This document shows positions 34,546-45,483 of a stretch of 64,000 nucleotides of DNA, one piece after another. Positions within the stretch are counted from its first letter, which is position 1, and every line of letters begins with the position of its first letter. The notes below the pieces were generated by a model. That model saw only the letters and a program-made list of their open reading frames with translations, was not told where the DNA came from and ran no database searches. The stretch comes from Mesorhizobium zhangyense (lineage in GTDB: Bacteria > Pseudomonadota > Alphaproteobacteria > Rhizobiales > Rhizobiaceae), in contig NZ_JAAKZG010000011.1 of the NCBI RefSeq assembly GCF_011045115.1, positions 1 through 64,000 on the forward strand. The letters run 5' to 3'. The translations under genes were made by a program, and so were the position numbers.

Positions 34546-34560
34546 TTAACAAAACGTTAA
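34546..34560. promoter_or_regulatory. CtrA-box
   Basis: TTAA (34546-34549), seven bases, TTAA (34557-34560) is a full match to the TTAA-N7-TTAA CtrA site of alphaproteobacteria. It lies 27-41 bp upstream of the ATG of the BTLCP gene, inside its presumed promoter. No plus-strand gene follows, so the BTLCP gene is the likely target. Confidence 0.65.
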
Positions 34561-34727
34561 GGTCCGTGATGGGTCAATGTCAATTACGGCGAAGGGATGA
34601 TTGACTTCATGGTTACCGACGAGGCCGGACAGCGACGATTTTGCAACAGAAGGCCCGGCCCTCAGGCAAATTGGTAGATCGGCCTGCACGTATAGGTCGA
34701 GCGCGGGATATCAGAACCGACAAGCAT

Positions 34728-34752
34728 CCCTGTCCTGATCAAAAGGACAGGG
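34728..34752 (-). terminator. Hairpin downstream of phaZ
   Basis: CCCTGTCCT (34728-34736) pairs perfectly with AGGACAGGG (34744-34752) around a 7-base loop, 31 bp after the phaZ stop codon. There is no strong U-run on the minus strand, so the terminator call rests on the 9-bp stem and its place. Confidence 0.55.
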
Positions 34753-34782
34753 TGTTATCTTGCGTCCTACGCTCAATGGCGG

Positions 34783-36060
34783 TCAGGACTTGCCGGAGCG
34801 TACCAGTCGCGGCTTCTGCGGCACGCGGCTTTGCCGGCCATAGCTGCTGATGAAATCAGAAATACGCGGCACAATCTCCGACCGGAAGCGCGAACCGTTG
34901 AACACGCCGTAGTGACCGACCGCCGGCTGCATATAGTGGGCGCGCATGTCGTCGGGGATGTTGACGCAAAGGTCGTGGGCTGCCTGGGTCTGCCCCAAGC
35001 CCGAAATATCGTCGTTCTCGCCTTCGATCGTCAGCAGCGCCACATTGCGGATGGCTGCCGGATCGACCGGAACGCCGCGATGGGTCATCTCGCCCTTGGG
35101 CAGGGCGTGGCGGACAAACACCGTATCGACAGTCTGCAGGTAGAATTCGGCGGTCAGGTCCATCACCGCCAAATACTCGTCATAGAAGTCCCGGTGCTTT
35201 TCGGCGCCATCGCCGTCGTTCTTCACAAGGTGCATGAAGAAGTCCTTATGGGCGGTGATATGCCGGTCAAGATTCATGCTCATGAAGCCCGAAAGCTGCA
35301 GGAAGCCGGGATAGACATCGCGGGTGAAGCCGGGCACCGGCCAGGGCACCTGCATGATGACGTTGTCGCGGAACCAGTCGATGCCCTTTTCCTCGGCCAG
35401 AAGATTGACCGCAGTGGGGTTGCGGCGCGTATCGATCGGCCCGCCCATGAGCGTCATCGTCGCCGGCGCGAAACGATCGCCGCGCGCTTCCATGATCGCC
35501 GCGGCGGCCAGAACCGGCACCGACGGCTGGCAAACCGCCATCACATGGGTGTCGGGACCCAGCGCATGCAACATGTCGATGACATAGTCGATATAGTCGT
35601 CGAGATCGAACCTGCCTTCGGAAACCGGCACCATGCGCGCGTCGGTCCAGTCGGTGATGTAGACATCTGCATGCTGCATCATCGCTTCGACCGTGCCGCG
35701 CAGCAAAGTCGCGTAGTGGCCCGACATCGGCGCTACGATAAGCAGCTTCTGGTCCGGCCGGCGCGCGGCAGGCAAGGCACGATCAAAATGCAGGAGATTG
35801 CAGAAAGGGCGCGACCAGACGATCTTTTCCGTCACCGGCACGGTTTTCCAGTCCACCACCGTCTGCGGAAGATCGAAACGGGGCTTGCCGTATCGGCGCG
35901 TCGTGCGTTCGAAGAGTTCGGCGGTCGCTGCGATCGACCTGCCCCATTGGGTGTGCGAGAACGGGTTGAGCGGATTCGAATAGAACATCTTCACCGCGTC
36001 GGCATAGGCTCTCGCCGGCTGAAGCGCCGCGTGGTTCATTTCATAAAACTGATAGAACAT
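34783..36060 (-). CDS. phaZ: Intracellular polyhydroxyalkanoate depolymerase
   Basis: A 425-residue intracellular PHB depolymerase that mobilises granule polyester. The N-terminus MFYQFYEMNHAALQPAR is typical, and the catalytic nucleophile is a cysteine, C177 in VCQPSVP, where lipases have serine; the Asp and His are in GENDDISG and VGHYGVFNG. GGAGAAGG precedes the ATG at 36060. The gene stands alone; two TTGC-N3-GCAA elements in the upstream 200 bp may be sites for the PHB regulator PhaR/AniA. Confidence 0.95.
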   Translation of the reverse strand: MFYQFYEMNHAALQPARAYADAVKMFYSNPLNPFSHTQWGRSIAATAELFERTTRRYGKPRFDLPQTVVDWKTVPVTEKIVWSRPFCNLLHFDRALPAARRPDQKLLIVAPMSGHYATLLRGTVEAMMQHADVYITDWTDARMVPVSEGRFDLDDYIDYVIDMLHALGPDTHVMAVCQPSVPVLAAAAIMEARGDRFAPATMTLMGGPIDTRRNPTAVNLLAEEKGIDWFRDNVIMQVPWPVPGFTRDVYPGFLQLSGFMSMNLDRHITAHKDFFMHLVKNDGDGAEKHRDFYDEYLAVMDLTAEFYLQTVDTVFVRHALPKGEMTHRGVPVDPAAIRNVALLTIEGENDDISGLGQTQAAHDLCVNIPDDMRAHYMQPAVGHYGVFNGSRFRSEIVPRISDFISSYGRQSRVPQKPRLVRSGKS

Positions 36061-36131
36061 TCGAGAACCTTCTCCGGCCAGACAGCCGTCCGGAAGCTTT
36101 TTGCGCCCTATTACAAGGTAGCGCGAAATTG

Positions 36132-36142
36132 TTGCAGCGCAA
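36132..36142. promoter_or_regulatory. TTGC-N3-GCAA element upstream of phaZ
   Basis: TTGCAGCGCAA lies 72 bp upstream of the phaZ ATG. The TGC/GCA dyad resembles sites reported for PhaR, the polyhydroxybutyrate-sensing repressor. A second copy is at 36234-36244. Confidence 0.4.
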
Positions 36143-36233
36143 TACGTCACGCTGCGTGAATTATGCTCATACTTTGGTCCAAGGTGTTGAAAAACCGTTG
36201 CAGCCGGTGCTTGCCGGCTCACAAATCGTCATT

Positions 36234-36244
36234 TTGCATTGCAA
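36234..36244. promoter_or_regulatory. Second TTGC-N3-GCAA element
   Basis: TTGCATTGCAA has the same half-sites and spacing as the element at 36132-36142, about 100 bp further upstream of phaZ and close to the end of the DUF1330 gene. Confidence 0.4.
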
Positions 36245-36250
36245 CAGCCA

Positions 36251-36277
36251 GCCAGCCTGACGCAGCGTCAGGCTGGC
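36251..36277 (-). terminator. Hairpin over the DUF1330 stop codon
   Basis: GCCAGCCTGACG (36251-36262) pairs perfectly with CGTCAGGCTGGC (36266-36277) with a 3-base loop. The 12-bp stem includes the stop codon of the DUF1330 gene. It has no U-run, but may limit read-through to phaZ. Confidence 0.5.
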
Positions 36278-36558
36278 CCTTCCACCAATACGATCTCGCC
36301 ATCGGCGAATTTCTGCCGGATAGCCTTCGCCGCCTGGTATTCGGGTGAGTTGTAGCAATCGCGCGCTGCCGCCAGTGACGGAAACTCAATCACTACATTG
36401 CGCGCGCGGCCGGGGCCTTCGACGACCTCATGCGCACCGCCGCGAACGAGAAAATTGGCGCCAAAGCGCTCGAAAGCGGGCTTCGCGGTAGAAACATAAT
36501 CCTTGTAGCCCTCGGGGTCGCGAACATCGACGCGAGCGATCCAGTATCCCTTGGCCAT
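36268..36558 (-). CDS. DUF1330 ferredoxin-fold protein
   Basis: A 96-residue protein of the DUF1330 family, an alpha-beta dimeric barrel related to antibiotic biosynthesis monooxygenase-like folds. Features are KGYWIARVDVRDPEGYKDYV, RGGAHEVVEGPGRARNVVIEFPSLAAARDCYNSPEYQAAK. GGAGGACAAG precedes the ATG. It is 24 bp downstream of pyrF and may be co-transcribed with it. Biochemical role unknown. Confidence 0.92.
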   Translation of the reverse strand: MAKGYWIARVDVRDPEGYKDYVSTAKPAFERFGANFLVRGGAHEVVEGPGRARNVVIEFPSLAAARDCYNSPEYQAAKAIRQKFADGEIVLVEGPA

Positions 36559-36582
36559 CTTGTCCTCCAGAATCTTCTTTGT

Positions 36583-37281
36583 TCAGGCCTGCGCCATTTC
36601 GGCGAGGATAGCTTGCGCCGCCGCTCGTCTGTCAACCGCCGCGACCACTGGACGTGCGACGACGAGGTGGCTGGAGCCGTTGCGGATGGCCTGGGCCGGC
36701 GTCACGACGCGTTTCTGGTCGCCACGCTCGCTGCCGGCCGGGCGAATGCCCGGCGTCACGACCGCCATGTCCGGCCCGACGATCTTGCGCACGGCGGATG
36801 CTTCGTCGGCCGAGCAGACGATGCCGCCCATGCCCGCCTGCAATGCCTGTTCGGAGCGCCGCAGCACCAGCGTGTGCGGATCATATTCGTAGCCCGCGTC
36901 GATAACGTCCTGCTGGTCCATGGAGGTCAACACAGTCACGGCAAGCAGGCAGAGATCGCTTCCCCTGGCAGCCTCGACCGCGGCTCGCATCGCCTTGGGA
37001 TAGGCGTGCAGCGTCAGCATGGACACGCCCATCTTGACGATGTTTTCGACGCCCTTGGCCACCGTGTTGTCGATGTCGAGCAGCTTCATGTCGAGGAAGA
37101 CTTTGGTTCCGCCGCTTGCCAGCTCGCGGGCGAAATCGAGCCCGCCGGCAAAGGCAAGCTGGTAGCCGATCTTGTAGAAGGAGACGACGCCTTCGAGCTC
37201 GCGAACCGCAGCTTCCGCTTCCTTCAGCGTCGGCACATCCAGGCCGACGATCAGGCGGTCGCGCATCGTTTCAACCGTCAT
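36583..37281 (-). CDS. pyrF: Orotidine 5'-phosphate decarboxylase
   Basis: A 232-residue TIM-barrel enzyme making UMP from OMP, the last step of pyrimidine synthesis. The catalytic array D-x-K-x-x-D is in [13 protein letters not shown] and the phosphate loop is [18 protein letters not shown]. Its ATG overlaps the stop of the FMN reductase gene by 4 bp, indicating coupled translation. Confidence 0.96.
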   Translation of the reverse strand: MTVETMRDRLIVGLDVPTLKEAEAAVRELEGVVSFYKIGYQLAFAGGLDFARELASGGTKVFLDMKLLDIDNTVAKGVENIVKMGVSMLTLHAYPKAMRAAVEAARGSDLCLLAVTVLTSMDQQDVIDAGYEYDPHTLVLRRSEQALQAGMGGIVCSADEASAVRKIVGPDMAVVTPGIRPAGSERGDQKRVVTPAQAIRNGSSHLVVARPVVAAVDRRAAAQAILAEMAQA

Positions 37282-37868
37282 GCGTCAATCCTTGTCGAAA
37301 CCATGCGAGCGCGCTCGATCAGCGTGCGCGCGACATTTTCCATGGCGTGGCGAAGGCGTTCTTCCCTGAAGTCGCCGTTCTCGTCAAAGGCTTCGCTCGC
37401 ATGGGCAACGGAACATTGCGGCGTGATGATCTCGACCTGACAGTTCATCAGCACCGAGCGCAGGTGATAAAGGCCGCGAATGCCGGCGAAATTGCCATCC
37501 GACGACGAGCATAGCGCCGCGACCTTGCCGGCATATGGCTTGAAGGGGCGGCCGCCATCCTTGCGGACGCGGCTGACCCAGTCGATCGCATTCTTCAACA
37601 GCGGCGGGATCGATGAGTTGTATTCGGGGCTGGCGATGAGGAACCCGTCATGCGCGGCGATCTGGCGGCCGAGCTTGACGGCGTTTTCCGGGACGCCTTT
37701 TTCCGCCTCGAGATCCTCGTCCATGATCGGCAGAGAATAGTCGCCAAGCGAAATGCGGGTGACTTCGGCGCCTTGAAGGACCAGTTCCTTGACCGCCACG
37801 TCAGCGGTCCTGCCGCTAAACGCACCGGTGCGGATCGACCCGGCAAAGACGAGAATTCGGGCAGTCAT
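37278..37868 (-). CDS. NADPH-dependent FMN reductase-family flavoprotein
   Basis: A 196-residue flavodoxin-like protein of the NADPH-dependent FMN reductase/chromate reductase family. Landmarks are [19 protein letters not shown] and [22 protein letters not shown]. Two start codons are possible; AGGAG lies 8 bases before the one at 37868 but only 2 before that at 37874, so 37868 is chosen. It overlaps pyrF, an arrangement with no clear metabolic logic. Likely a general quinone or flavin reductase. Confidence 0.88.
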   Translation of the reverse strand: MTARILVFAGSIRTGAFSGRTADVAVKELVLQGAEVTRISLGDYSLPIMDEDLEAEKGVPENAVKLGRQIAAHDGFLIASPEYNSSIPPLLKNAIDWVSRVRKDGGRPFKPYAGKVAALCSSSDGNFAGIRGLYHLRSVLMNCQVEIITPQCSVAHASEAFDENGDFREERLRHAMENVARTLIERARMVSTRIDA

Positions 37869-37936
37869 CAGCATGGCTCCTGTTCACCCGGGGTATAGGC
37901 GAACTGGTGTTCTAATCAACCGTCAAGATTGCAGCG

Positions 37937-38563
37937 TCAACCGTTTGCGCCGCGGCGATAGATCCAGAGCTGCGCCGGAGGAATGTTGCGGATGACGAAG
38001 TCGAAATGCTCGACCCTATAATCGCCTCGTCCGGCAGGAACCGGCGACAACGGCCCATAGGTGATCTGGACAACCGGTCGACCAGAAGGCAGCCGATCGA
38101 GAATGTCATTGATATAGGCGATCCGCTTGGAAACCGGGAAATTCAGCAAAGGAACGCCGGAGATCGCGCAGTCGAACTGAATCCGGTCCTTGGGGCCAAG
38201 CGTCTCGTCAAGGTTAAAGGCGTCGCCCTGGATGACGTTGACGCCGGGATATCCCCTTCTCACGTGATCGACGAATTCTTCCGAATATTCGATTGCGTAG
38301 AGGTTCTGCGGCTTGATGCCCCGAGCCAGGATCGCCTTGGTGATGACGCCGGTGCCAGGCCCGAGCTCCAGAACGGGCAGACCGGAGGCCGGGTTGATGA
38401 TGGAGGCCATGCGGCGGGCGGTGATGGAGCTTGTCGGGATGATGGACCCGACAGCCTTGGGCTTATCGATCCAACCCTTGAAGAAGCGCAGTTCGTCGTC
38501 GAACTTTGTCGCGAGCGACTTGCGCAGACCAGACCCACGAGCCATCGGCATATTCTCCTGCAT
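37937..38563 (-). CDS. pmtA: Phosphatidylethanolamine N-methyltransferase PmtA-type
   Basis: A 208-residue soluble SAM-dependent methyltransferase of the Sinorhizobium/Agrobacterium PmtA type, which methylates phosphatidylethanolamine toward phosphatidylcholine at the membrane surface. The SAM motif VLELGPGTGVITKAIL is at about 64-79 and the N-terminal basic, amphipathic ELRFFKGWIDKPKAVGSI segment is the lipid-interaction part of the family. Two overlapping palindromes lie just upstream. It is convergent with nothing; dnaJ precedes it on the same strand by about 100 bp. Confidence 0.88.
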   Translation of the reverse strand: MQENMPMARGSGLRKSLATKFDDELRFFKGWIDKPKAVGSIIPTSSITARRMASIINPASGLPVLELGPGTGVITKAILARGIKPQNLYAIEYSEEFVDHVRRGYPGVNVIQGDAFNLDETLGPKDRIQFDCAISGVPLLNFPVSKRIAYINDILDRLPSGRPVVQITYGPLSPVPAGRGDYRVEHFDFVIRNIPPAQLWIYRRGANG

Positions 38564-38585
38564 TCCGTGCGCCCCGGTGTGATCT

Positions 38586-38607
38586 TTACGTCACGTAATC
38601 TGTGACG
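38586..38607. promoter_or_regulatory. Overlapping palindromes upstream of pmtA
   Basis: TTACGTCACGTAA (38586-38598) is a perfect 13-bp palindrome. It overlaps a second dyad, CGTCAC (38589-38594) with GTGACG (38602-38607). They lie 23-44 bp upstream of the pmtA ATG, where an operator or an alternative hairpin could be. Confidence 0.35.
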
Positions 38608-38659
38608 CAAGACAAAACGGAGCCAATCGTCGCAAAACCAACAGCTTGCGGTTGCTGCT

Positions 38660-39790
38660 CTACTCTCCGAAAGACTCGAAAAAGTCCTTCATGCGCGAGA
38701 AGAACCCGCTCGACTGCGGGCTGTTGTCCTTGGATGAAAGCTGCTCGAATTCTTCCAGAAGCTCGCGCTGACGCTTGGTCAGGTTCTGCGGCGTCTCGAC
38801 CGCCGTCTGGATATAGAGGTCGCCGATATTGGGCTGGCGCAGAATTGGCATGCCCTTGCCCTTAAGGCGGAACTGACGGCCGTTCTGCGTGCCTTCCGGC
38901 ACTTTCACGCGGGTCTGCGTGCCGTCGAGCGTTGCCACCTCGAACGAGCCACCGAGCGCTGCGGTGATCATCGAGATCGGCACCTTGCAGTAGAGGTCTG
39001 CGCCGTCGCGCTGGAAGAACTCATGCGGCTTGACCGAAAGGAAGATGTAGAGGTCGCCCGAAGGCCCACCGCGCAGGCCGGCCTCGCCTTCACTGGCGAG
39101 CCTGATGCGCGTACCGTCCTCGATGCCGGCCGGAATATTGACCGACAGCGAGCGCTCTTCGGTGACACGGCCCTGGCCGGAGCATTTCGCGCACGGGTCC
39201 TTGATCATCTGGCCGCGGCCCTGACATTGCGGGCAGGTGCGCTCGATGGAGAAGAAGCCCTGGCTGGCGCGAACGCGGCCGGAGCCGGAGCACATGGTGC
39301 AGGTCACCGGCTGCGTGCCGGGCTTGGCGCCGGAGCCGGAGCAATCGGTGCAGGAGATAGAGGCCGGCACATGGATCTGCGCGGTCTTGCCGGCAAATGC
39401 CTCTTCCAGCGTGATTTCCATATTGTAGCGAAGGTCGGCGCCACGTTCGCGGCCACCGGAGGAGCGGCGCTGGCGGCCACCCATCATCTCGCCGAAAATA
39501 TCCTCGAATATGTCGGAGAAACCCCCGCCACCGCCGAAACCCTGCCCGCCGCCATTCATGCCGCCGTTCTCGAAGGCGGCGTGGCCGAAACGATCATAGG
39601 CCGCGCGCTTCTGCGGGTCCTTCAGCGTCTCATAGGCTTCGTTGATTTCCTTGAACTTGTGTTCGCAGGCATTGTCGCCGGGATTGCGGTCCGGGTGGAA
39701 CTGCATCGCGAGCTTGCGAAAGGCACTCTTCAGTTCCTTCTCGTCAGCGCCCTTCTGGACGCCCAAGGTTTCGTAGAAATCAGCTTTCAT
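38660..39790 (-). CDS. dnaJ: Chaperone protein DnaJ
   Basis: A 376-residue type I Hsp40. J-domain with HPD (about 33-35), Gly/Phe-rich linker, four CxxCxGxG zinc repeats ([32 protein letters not shown]) and two substrate-binding barrels. It stimulates DnaK ATPase. The ATG at 39790 begins the standard [11 protein letters not shown]; upstream frame is spurious. Unusually for a dnaK-dnaJ pair, a broken acyltransferase gene separates it from dnaK. Confidence 0.96.
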   Translation of the reverse strand: MKADFYETLGVQKGADEKELKSAFRKLAMQFHPDRNPGDNACEHKFKEINEAYETLKDPQKRAAYDRFGHAAFENGGMNGGGQGFGGGGGFSDIFEDIFGEMMGGRQRRSSGGRERGADLRYNMEITLEEAFAGKTAQIHVPASISCTDCSGSGAKPGTQPVTCTMCSGSGRVRASQGFFSIERTCPQCQGRGQMIKDPCAKCSGQGRVTEERSLSVNIPAGIEDGTRIRLASEGEAGLRGGPSGDLYIFLSVKPHEFFQRDGADLYCKVPISMITAALGGSFEVATLDGTQTRVKVPEGTQNGRQFRLKGKGMPILRQPNIGDLYIQTAVETPQNLTKRQRELLEEFEQLSSKDNSPQSSGFFSRMKDFFESFGE

Positions 39791-39965
39791 CTTATCCCAT
39801 AAACCGGAAGGGCAATGTCTTTGCGCATCGTTTCGTCCGTCTGCTTGCGGCAACTGGCACCGATTTAGTAAACCGCGAGCCCATATGCCATAGGGCAGGG
39901 CAGTCAAACGCGCAGTTTTCGCCAGAAAATCAGTGCTTGCGGCAAGTAAAACGGGTTTGTGGCCC

Positions 39966-41056
39966 TTAGGCAGCACTTCTCCCGGCCGCTGGCTTCGGCG
40001 CTTCGCCGAAACGAGCGTTGAGATAACGGCTCACCGGACCTTCGAAATAGCGGTCGGAAAGCAGGGCCACCACGATGACGGTCAATGCCGGCAAGTACCA
40101 ATAGGTGTAAAATCCTACGACATTCATCGGCTCGACGATTTTGCGCCACACCACCGCGAGCAGGATGCTCTCGATGACGGGATGGATCATGTAGATGCCG
40201 AAGGAAACCCGGCCGATGGGGTGAAGCGGCTTGAGGTAGTAAGCGGCCTCGGCTTCGTTGCGTTCGGCAAGCGCTGCAAGAAAGGTCGCCGCTGCCAGCA
40301 GCAGCACGATTACATAGGCGTTCTGAAGCGTTGCCATGGCCGTGATCGCGGCGATAAAGAACAGCCAGCCCGGCAAAAGGCTTTTCAGCTTCCACCGGCT
40401 GTCACGCACAGCAATGGCGACCAGCGCGCCGAGGGCGAAATCGGCGAAGGCCCGATACGCCCCCAGGTATTGGCCTGCAACCAGCTCGGGAACGGAATCC
40501 AGCCGAGCGCTACCGCGATTTCCAGTGCGACGATTGCCGAGCCCGCGACGGCAGCCAGCCCCAAAATTCCGTACCAGCGGTAGGCGATAACGAGAACCGG
40601 TAGCGTGAGATAGCAGAACCATTCGGCCGAAAGCGTCCAGCCGACATAGTTGAAGGTCAGAACGTCGGTCAGGCCCCAGGCCTGAACCAGAGCGATATTG
40701 GCCGGCAAGGCCGACCATGCGTAGCGCTCGGGCTGGTCGGACTGGACCAAGCCTAAATGCAGCGCAACCGCGACAATGCAGAAGAACAACAGCGTCGCCA
40801 GGTACAGCGGATAAAGCCGCGCTAAGCGCCGCACGATAAAGCGCCGGAACGAGCCCGGCTCGGTCATCAGTGTGTCGGCATAGCGCAGCATGATCAGGAA
40901 GCCGGAGATCATGAAGAACATCTCCATCAGCGGCAGCAGGCGGTAGAGTGCAGCACTCGCCGCCTCGTGCCCCGGCGGTGCATAGCGCAGGAAATGCCAC
41001 ATCATCACAGCAAGTGCTGCAGAAAGCCGCCAGACTTCGAGTGTCCTGAAATGCAC
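39966..41056 (-). pseudogene. Acyltransferase family 3 (OafA/YrhL-like), frameshifted
   Basis: Two overlapping frames together make one polytopic acyltransferase-3 protein. The first (from ATG 41056) has MHFRTLEVWRLSAALAVMMWHFLRYAPPG and MEMFFMISGFLIM, the family's N-terminus, and continues to LQANTWG. The second resumes at AYRAFADFALGALVAI and runs through ISMIHP-like IYMIHPVIESILL to the stop at 39966. The switch lies at a run of five C on the plus strand (40460-40464); one extra base there would give about 363 residues, the usual length. Either a real frameshift or a sequencing error. Such enzymes O-acetylate or succinylate polysaccharides. It separates dnaK and dnaJ. Confidence 0.85.
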
Positions 41057-41195
41057 GCGTCCCTATCCCAGCCCATCACCGACGGCGGAACTGCCGTGCG
41101 GCATATACCGATATTGCTACTACCCCGCGGCTAGGTTGGCCGGGTTTCCTTTAGACAAGCTTAATGCGCGCTGAAGTTGTAGCCTGCAGAAACAA

Positions 41196-41221
41196 AAAGC
41201 CCGGCGCGATGGCCGGGCTTT
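41196..41221 (-). terminator. dnaK rho-independent terminator
   Basis: AAAGCCCGGC (41196-41205) pairs with GCCGGGCTTT (41212-41221) around a 6-base loop, 22 bp after the dnaK stop, with a T-run on the minus strand. Nearly the same hairpin occurs at 63963-63990. Confidence 0.85.
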
Positions 41222-41242
41222 CATTCCTACCTGTAAATCGGA

Positions 41243-43159
<1,917 letters not shown>

Positions 43160-43277
43160 TTCTCTACTCTCCGCTAAGCAGGCTGCCAGGACCCATCAGG
43201 CGTTCCGACGGCAGCCCCTGTTCACAAGAAATTTCGCTGGCTTGGCCGTATCTGCGGCAGTTCCAGCGATTGTTGGG

Positions 43278-43309
43278 CGTATATAAGAACAGGCGCCACG
43301 GCGCGCAAG
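43278..43309 (-). promoter_or_regulatory. Heat-shock (sigma32/RpoH) promoter of dnaK
   Basis: Read on the minus strand, CTTG (43309-43306), an 18-base spacer and CTTATATACG (43287-43278) match the alphaproteobacterial heat-shock consensus CTTG-N17/18-CYTATNTNNG at every fixed base. Transcription from it would give dnaK a leader of about 110 bases. Confidence 0.78.
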
Positions 43310-43374
43310 CGTCCTGACAACGATGCTGATGCCGGGAATAGGCAAATCGATACATCCATACCATATTTCATTGG

Positions 43375-44496
43375 ATGAGCCCGAACCGAACGATCAATCT
43401 CTTCGCCCAACGCCGCAATCGCGTCGTCAACACGCTGCATACGTGGCTGCTGGGCGCGGCGAGCCTTTTCCTGCTCGCCATCACCGCCTGGGCTTTCGGC
43501 GGTGTGACGGGTGTGATCTTCGCCGTTATTTTCGGCGCGGTTTCGATGGCGGCTATACGCCGCGTCAGCCCGCAGATGGTGCTGGGCATGTACAAGGCCA
43601 AGCCGGTATCGCCCGAGATGTTTCCCACGGGCTTTCGCATCGTTTCGGAATTGTCGCGCCGAGCCGGCCTGCCTTCGACGCCGAAACTTCACGTCATTCC
43701 CTCGAAGATGATGAACGCCTTTGCGGTTGGGCGACGCGAAGATTCGGCCATCGCCATCACCGACGTGCTGGCGCGAAATCTTTCGACGCGCGAACTGGCC
43801 GGCGTTCTGGCCCACGAAATGAGCCATATCGCGCATGAGGACGTGAAGGTGATGGCCTTTGCCGACATGGTTTCGCGCTTCACCTCCATCATGTCGACCG
43901 TCGGGCTGTTTTCGCTTTTCCTCAACATCGGCGGCTTTTTTGGCGGCATGGGCCAGCAGATACCCTGGCTCGGCGTGCTGGTGCTGCTTGCCGCGCCGAC
44001 GATCGGCGGCCTTTTGCAGATGGCGCTGTCGCGCACCCGCGAGTTCGACGCCGATCTGGGCGCCGCCATGCTGACCGGCGATCCGGACGGGCTGGCCTCG
44101 GCACTCGACAAGCTCGAGAAAGCGCAAGGCCGGCGCTGGGAGAATATTTTGCTTCCGGGCGGGCGCATTCCCGACCCTTCGATCCTGCGCACCCATCCAA
44201 GAACCGAGGATCGCGTCGCGCGGCTGATGGCGCTGAAAGCGGCGCAGGCGGCGGAAGACGGGATCGTTCTGCCGATGGGTATGCCAGCACAGCCACGGCC
44301 TTCGATCGTTCCGAAGATACGGCCTTCCGCAGGCTCGCCCTTGGAGCCGACTTGCAATATCCACGCGTTGCTGGCAATGCCGGAAGCACCGATTGCCGAT
44401 GGCGCGGATATCGAGCTGCCGGCCTGCATCGCTTCGCTCAATCCGCCGCAAAGCGCGCCACGCGTCAGGTTCAGGCGCGGCGGCGTCTACTGGTGA
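43375..44496 (+). CDS. htpX: HtpX-family membrane zinc metallopeptidase (M48)
   Basis: A 373-residue M48B peptidase for quality control of membrane proteins. Zinc ligands are H147 and H151 in HEMSH and E223 in REFDAD. Membrane helices are near 24-60 and 165-215. It is about 80 residues longer than E. coli HtpX, the extra being a low-complexity C-terminal tail rich in proline. Divergent from dnaK, consistent with a stress role; the ribosome-binding site is weak. Its stop TGA abuts the stop of the convergent Gfo/Idh gene with no base between. Confidence 0.9.
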   Translation: MSPNRTINLFAQRRNRVVNTLHTWLLGAASLFLLAITAWAFGGVTGVIFAVIFGAVSMAAIRRVSPQMVLGMYKAKPVSPEMFPTGFRIVSELSRRAGLPSTPKLHVIPSKMMNAFAVGRREDSAIAITDVLARNLSTRELAGVLAHEMSHIAHEDVKVMAFADMVSRFTSIMSTVGLFSLFLNIGGFFGGMGQQIPWLGVLVLLAAPTIGGLLQMALSRTREFDADLGAAMLTGDPDGLASALDKLEKAQGRRWENILLPGGRIPDPSILRTHPRTEDRVARLMALKAAQAAEDGIVLPMGMPAQPRPSIVPKIRPSAGSPLEPTCNIHALLAMPEAPIADGADIELPACIASLNPPQSAPRVRFRRGGVYW

Positions 44497-45483
44497 TCAG
44501 ACCTTTTCCCAACCGTCATGCTCGCCGGCGCGGAAAATGGCGTCGATGACCTTCTGGTTGAGGACAGAATTTTCCAGCGTGAACACTTCGTCCTTGCCGC
44601 CCTGTGCGGCGCGGGCGAAGGCTTCGACTTCCAGCCGATATTGCTGCGTTCCGGGGAAGCGGAAGACCTGAGCCTCGGTGTGGCTCTGGTTGTGTAATTC
44701 GATGCGATGATGATCGTAATTGCCCGCGTTGAAGGGTGAAGCGACTTCGATAAAACCCTTGTCGCCGTGGAATACCATGCTCTGCCGCGCCGCCATCTGC
44801 GTCGAAAGGTAGAAAGATAATTCGAAATCGCCGAAATCGGCGCGGATCGACGAATAGATATCCGTGCCGAAACTCTTGTCGCGCTCGATGGTCGCCTGGA
44901 CGCGAGCGGGCTCCTTGCCCGTCGAAAACCGGGTCGCAACGGTCGGGTAAACGCCGATGTCGGGCAGCGCGCCGCCGCCGAGATCGAGATTGTTGCGCAT
45001 GTTGTCCGGATCGACATTGTAATAGGAAAACGCGCCCTGGACATGCCGCAGCCGCCCGATGGCGCCTTCGGCAATGAGGTCTCGCACCTTGATCCACTGC
45101 GGGTGGTAGACGACCATGAACGCTTCGCAGATCAGCACCTTCTTGCGGTCGCGAATCGCGATCAGCGGGACGATATCCCTGGCATCAAGCGCCAGTGGCT
45201 TCTCGACCAGCACATGCTTCCCGGCTTCGGCCGCCTTCGCCGCCCATTCGACATGCTGCGAGGTCGGCAGCGGGATATAGACGCCGTCGACCGTATCGGA
45301 GGCCAGAAGCTCGTCATAGGAGCCGAAGGCATGGGGCACACCGAACCGATCGGCGAGGGCTCGCGCCTTTTGCGCGTCGCGGCTGGCGATGGCTGAAATC
45401 ACGCCATTCTGCGCGTCGGCGATTGCCGGCAAAAGCTGCTCGCGCGCGATCTTGGCGGTCGACAAAACGCCCCATCGAAACAT
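44497..45483 (-). CDS. Gfo/Idh/MocA-family oxidoreductase
   Basis: A 328-residue NAD(P)-dependent sugar/polyol dehydrogenase-type protein. N-terminal Rossmann domain with [18 protein letters not shown] and the catalytic-lysine motif [13 protein letters not shown] (EKP); C-terminal alpha-beta substrate domain. AAGGAGCC precedes the ATG at 45483; the upstream extension is spurious. Substrate unknown; no sugar genes are adjacent. Confidence 0.92.
   Translation of the reverse strand: MFRWGVLSTAKIAREQLLPAIADAQNGVISAIASRDAQKARALADRFGVPHAFGSYDELLASDTVDGVYIPLPTSQHVEWAAKAAEAGKHVLVEKPLALDARDIVPLIAIRDRKKVLICEAFMVVYHPQWIKVRDLIAEGAIGRLRHVQGAFSYYNVDPDNMRNNLDLGGGALPDIGVYPTVATRFSTGKEPARVQATIERDKSFGTDIYSSIRADFGDFELSFYLSTQMAARQSMVFHGDKGFIEVASPFNAGNYDHHRIELHNQSHTEAQVFRFPGTQQYRLEVEAFARAAQGGKDEVFTLENSVLNQKVIDAIFRAGEHDGWEKV

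Noticed and set aside
33089-36159. Long frames antisense to comM-like, BTLCP and phaZ genes
   Set aside because: They mirror well-supported genes on the opposite strand and show no conserved motif.
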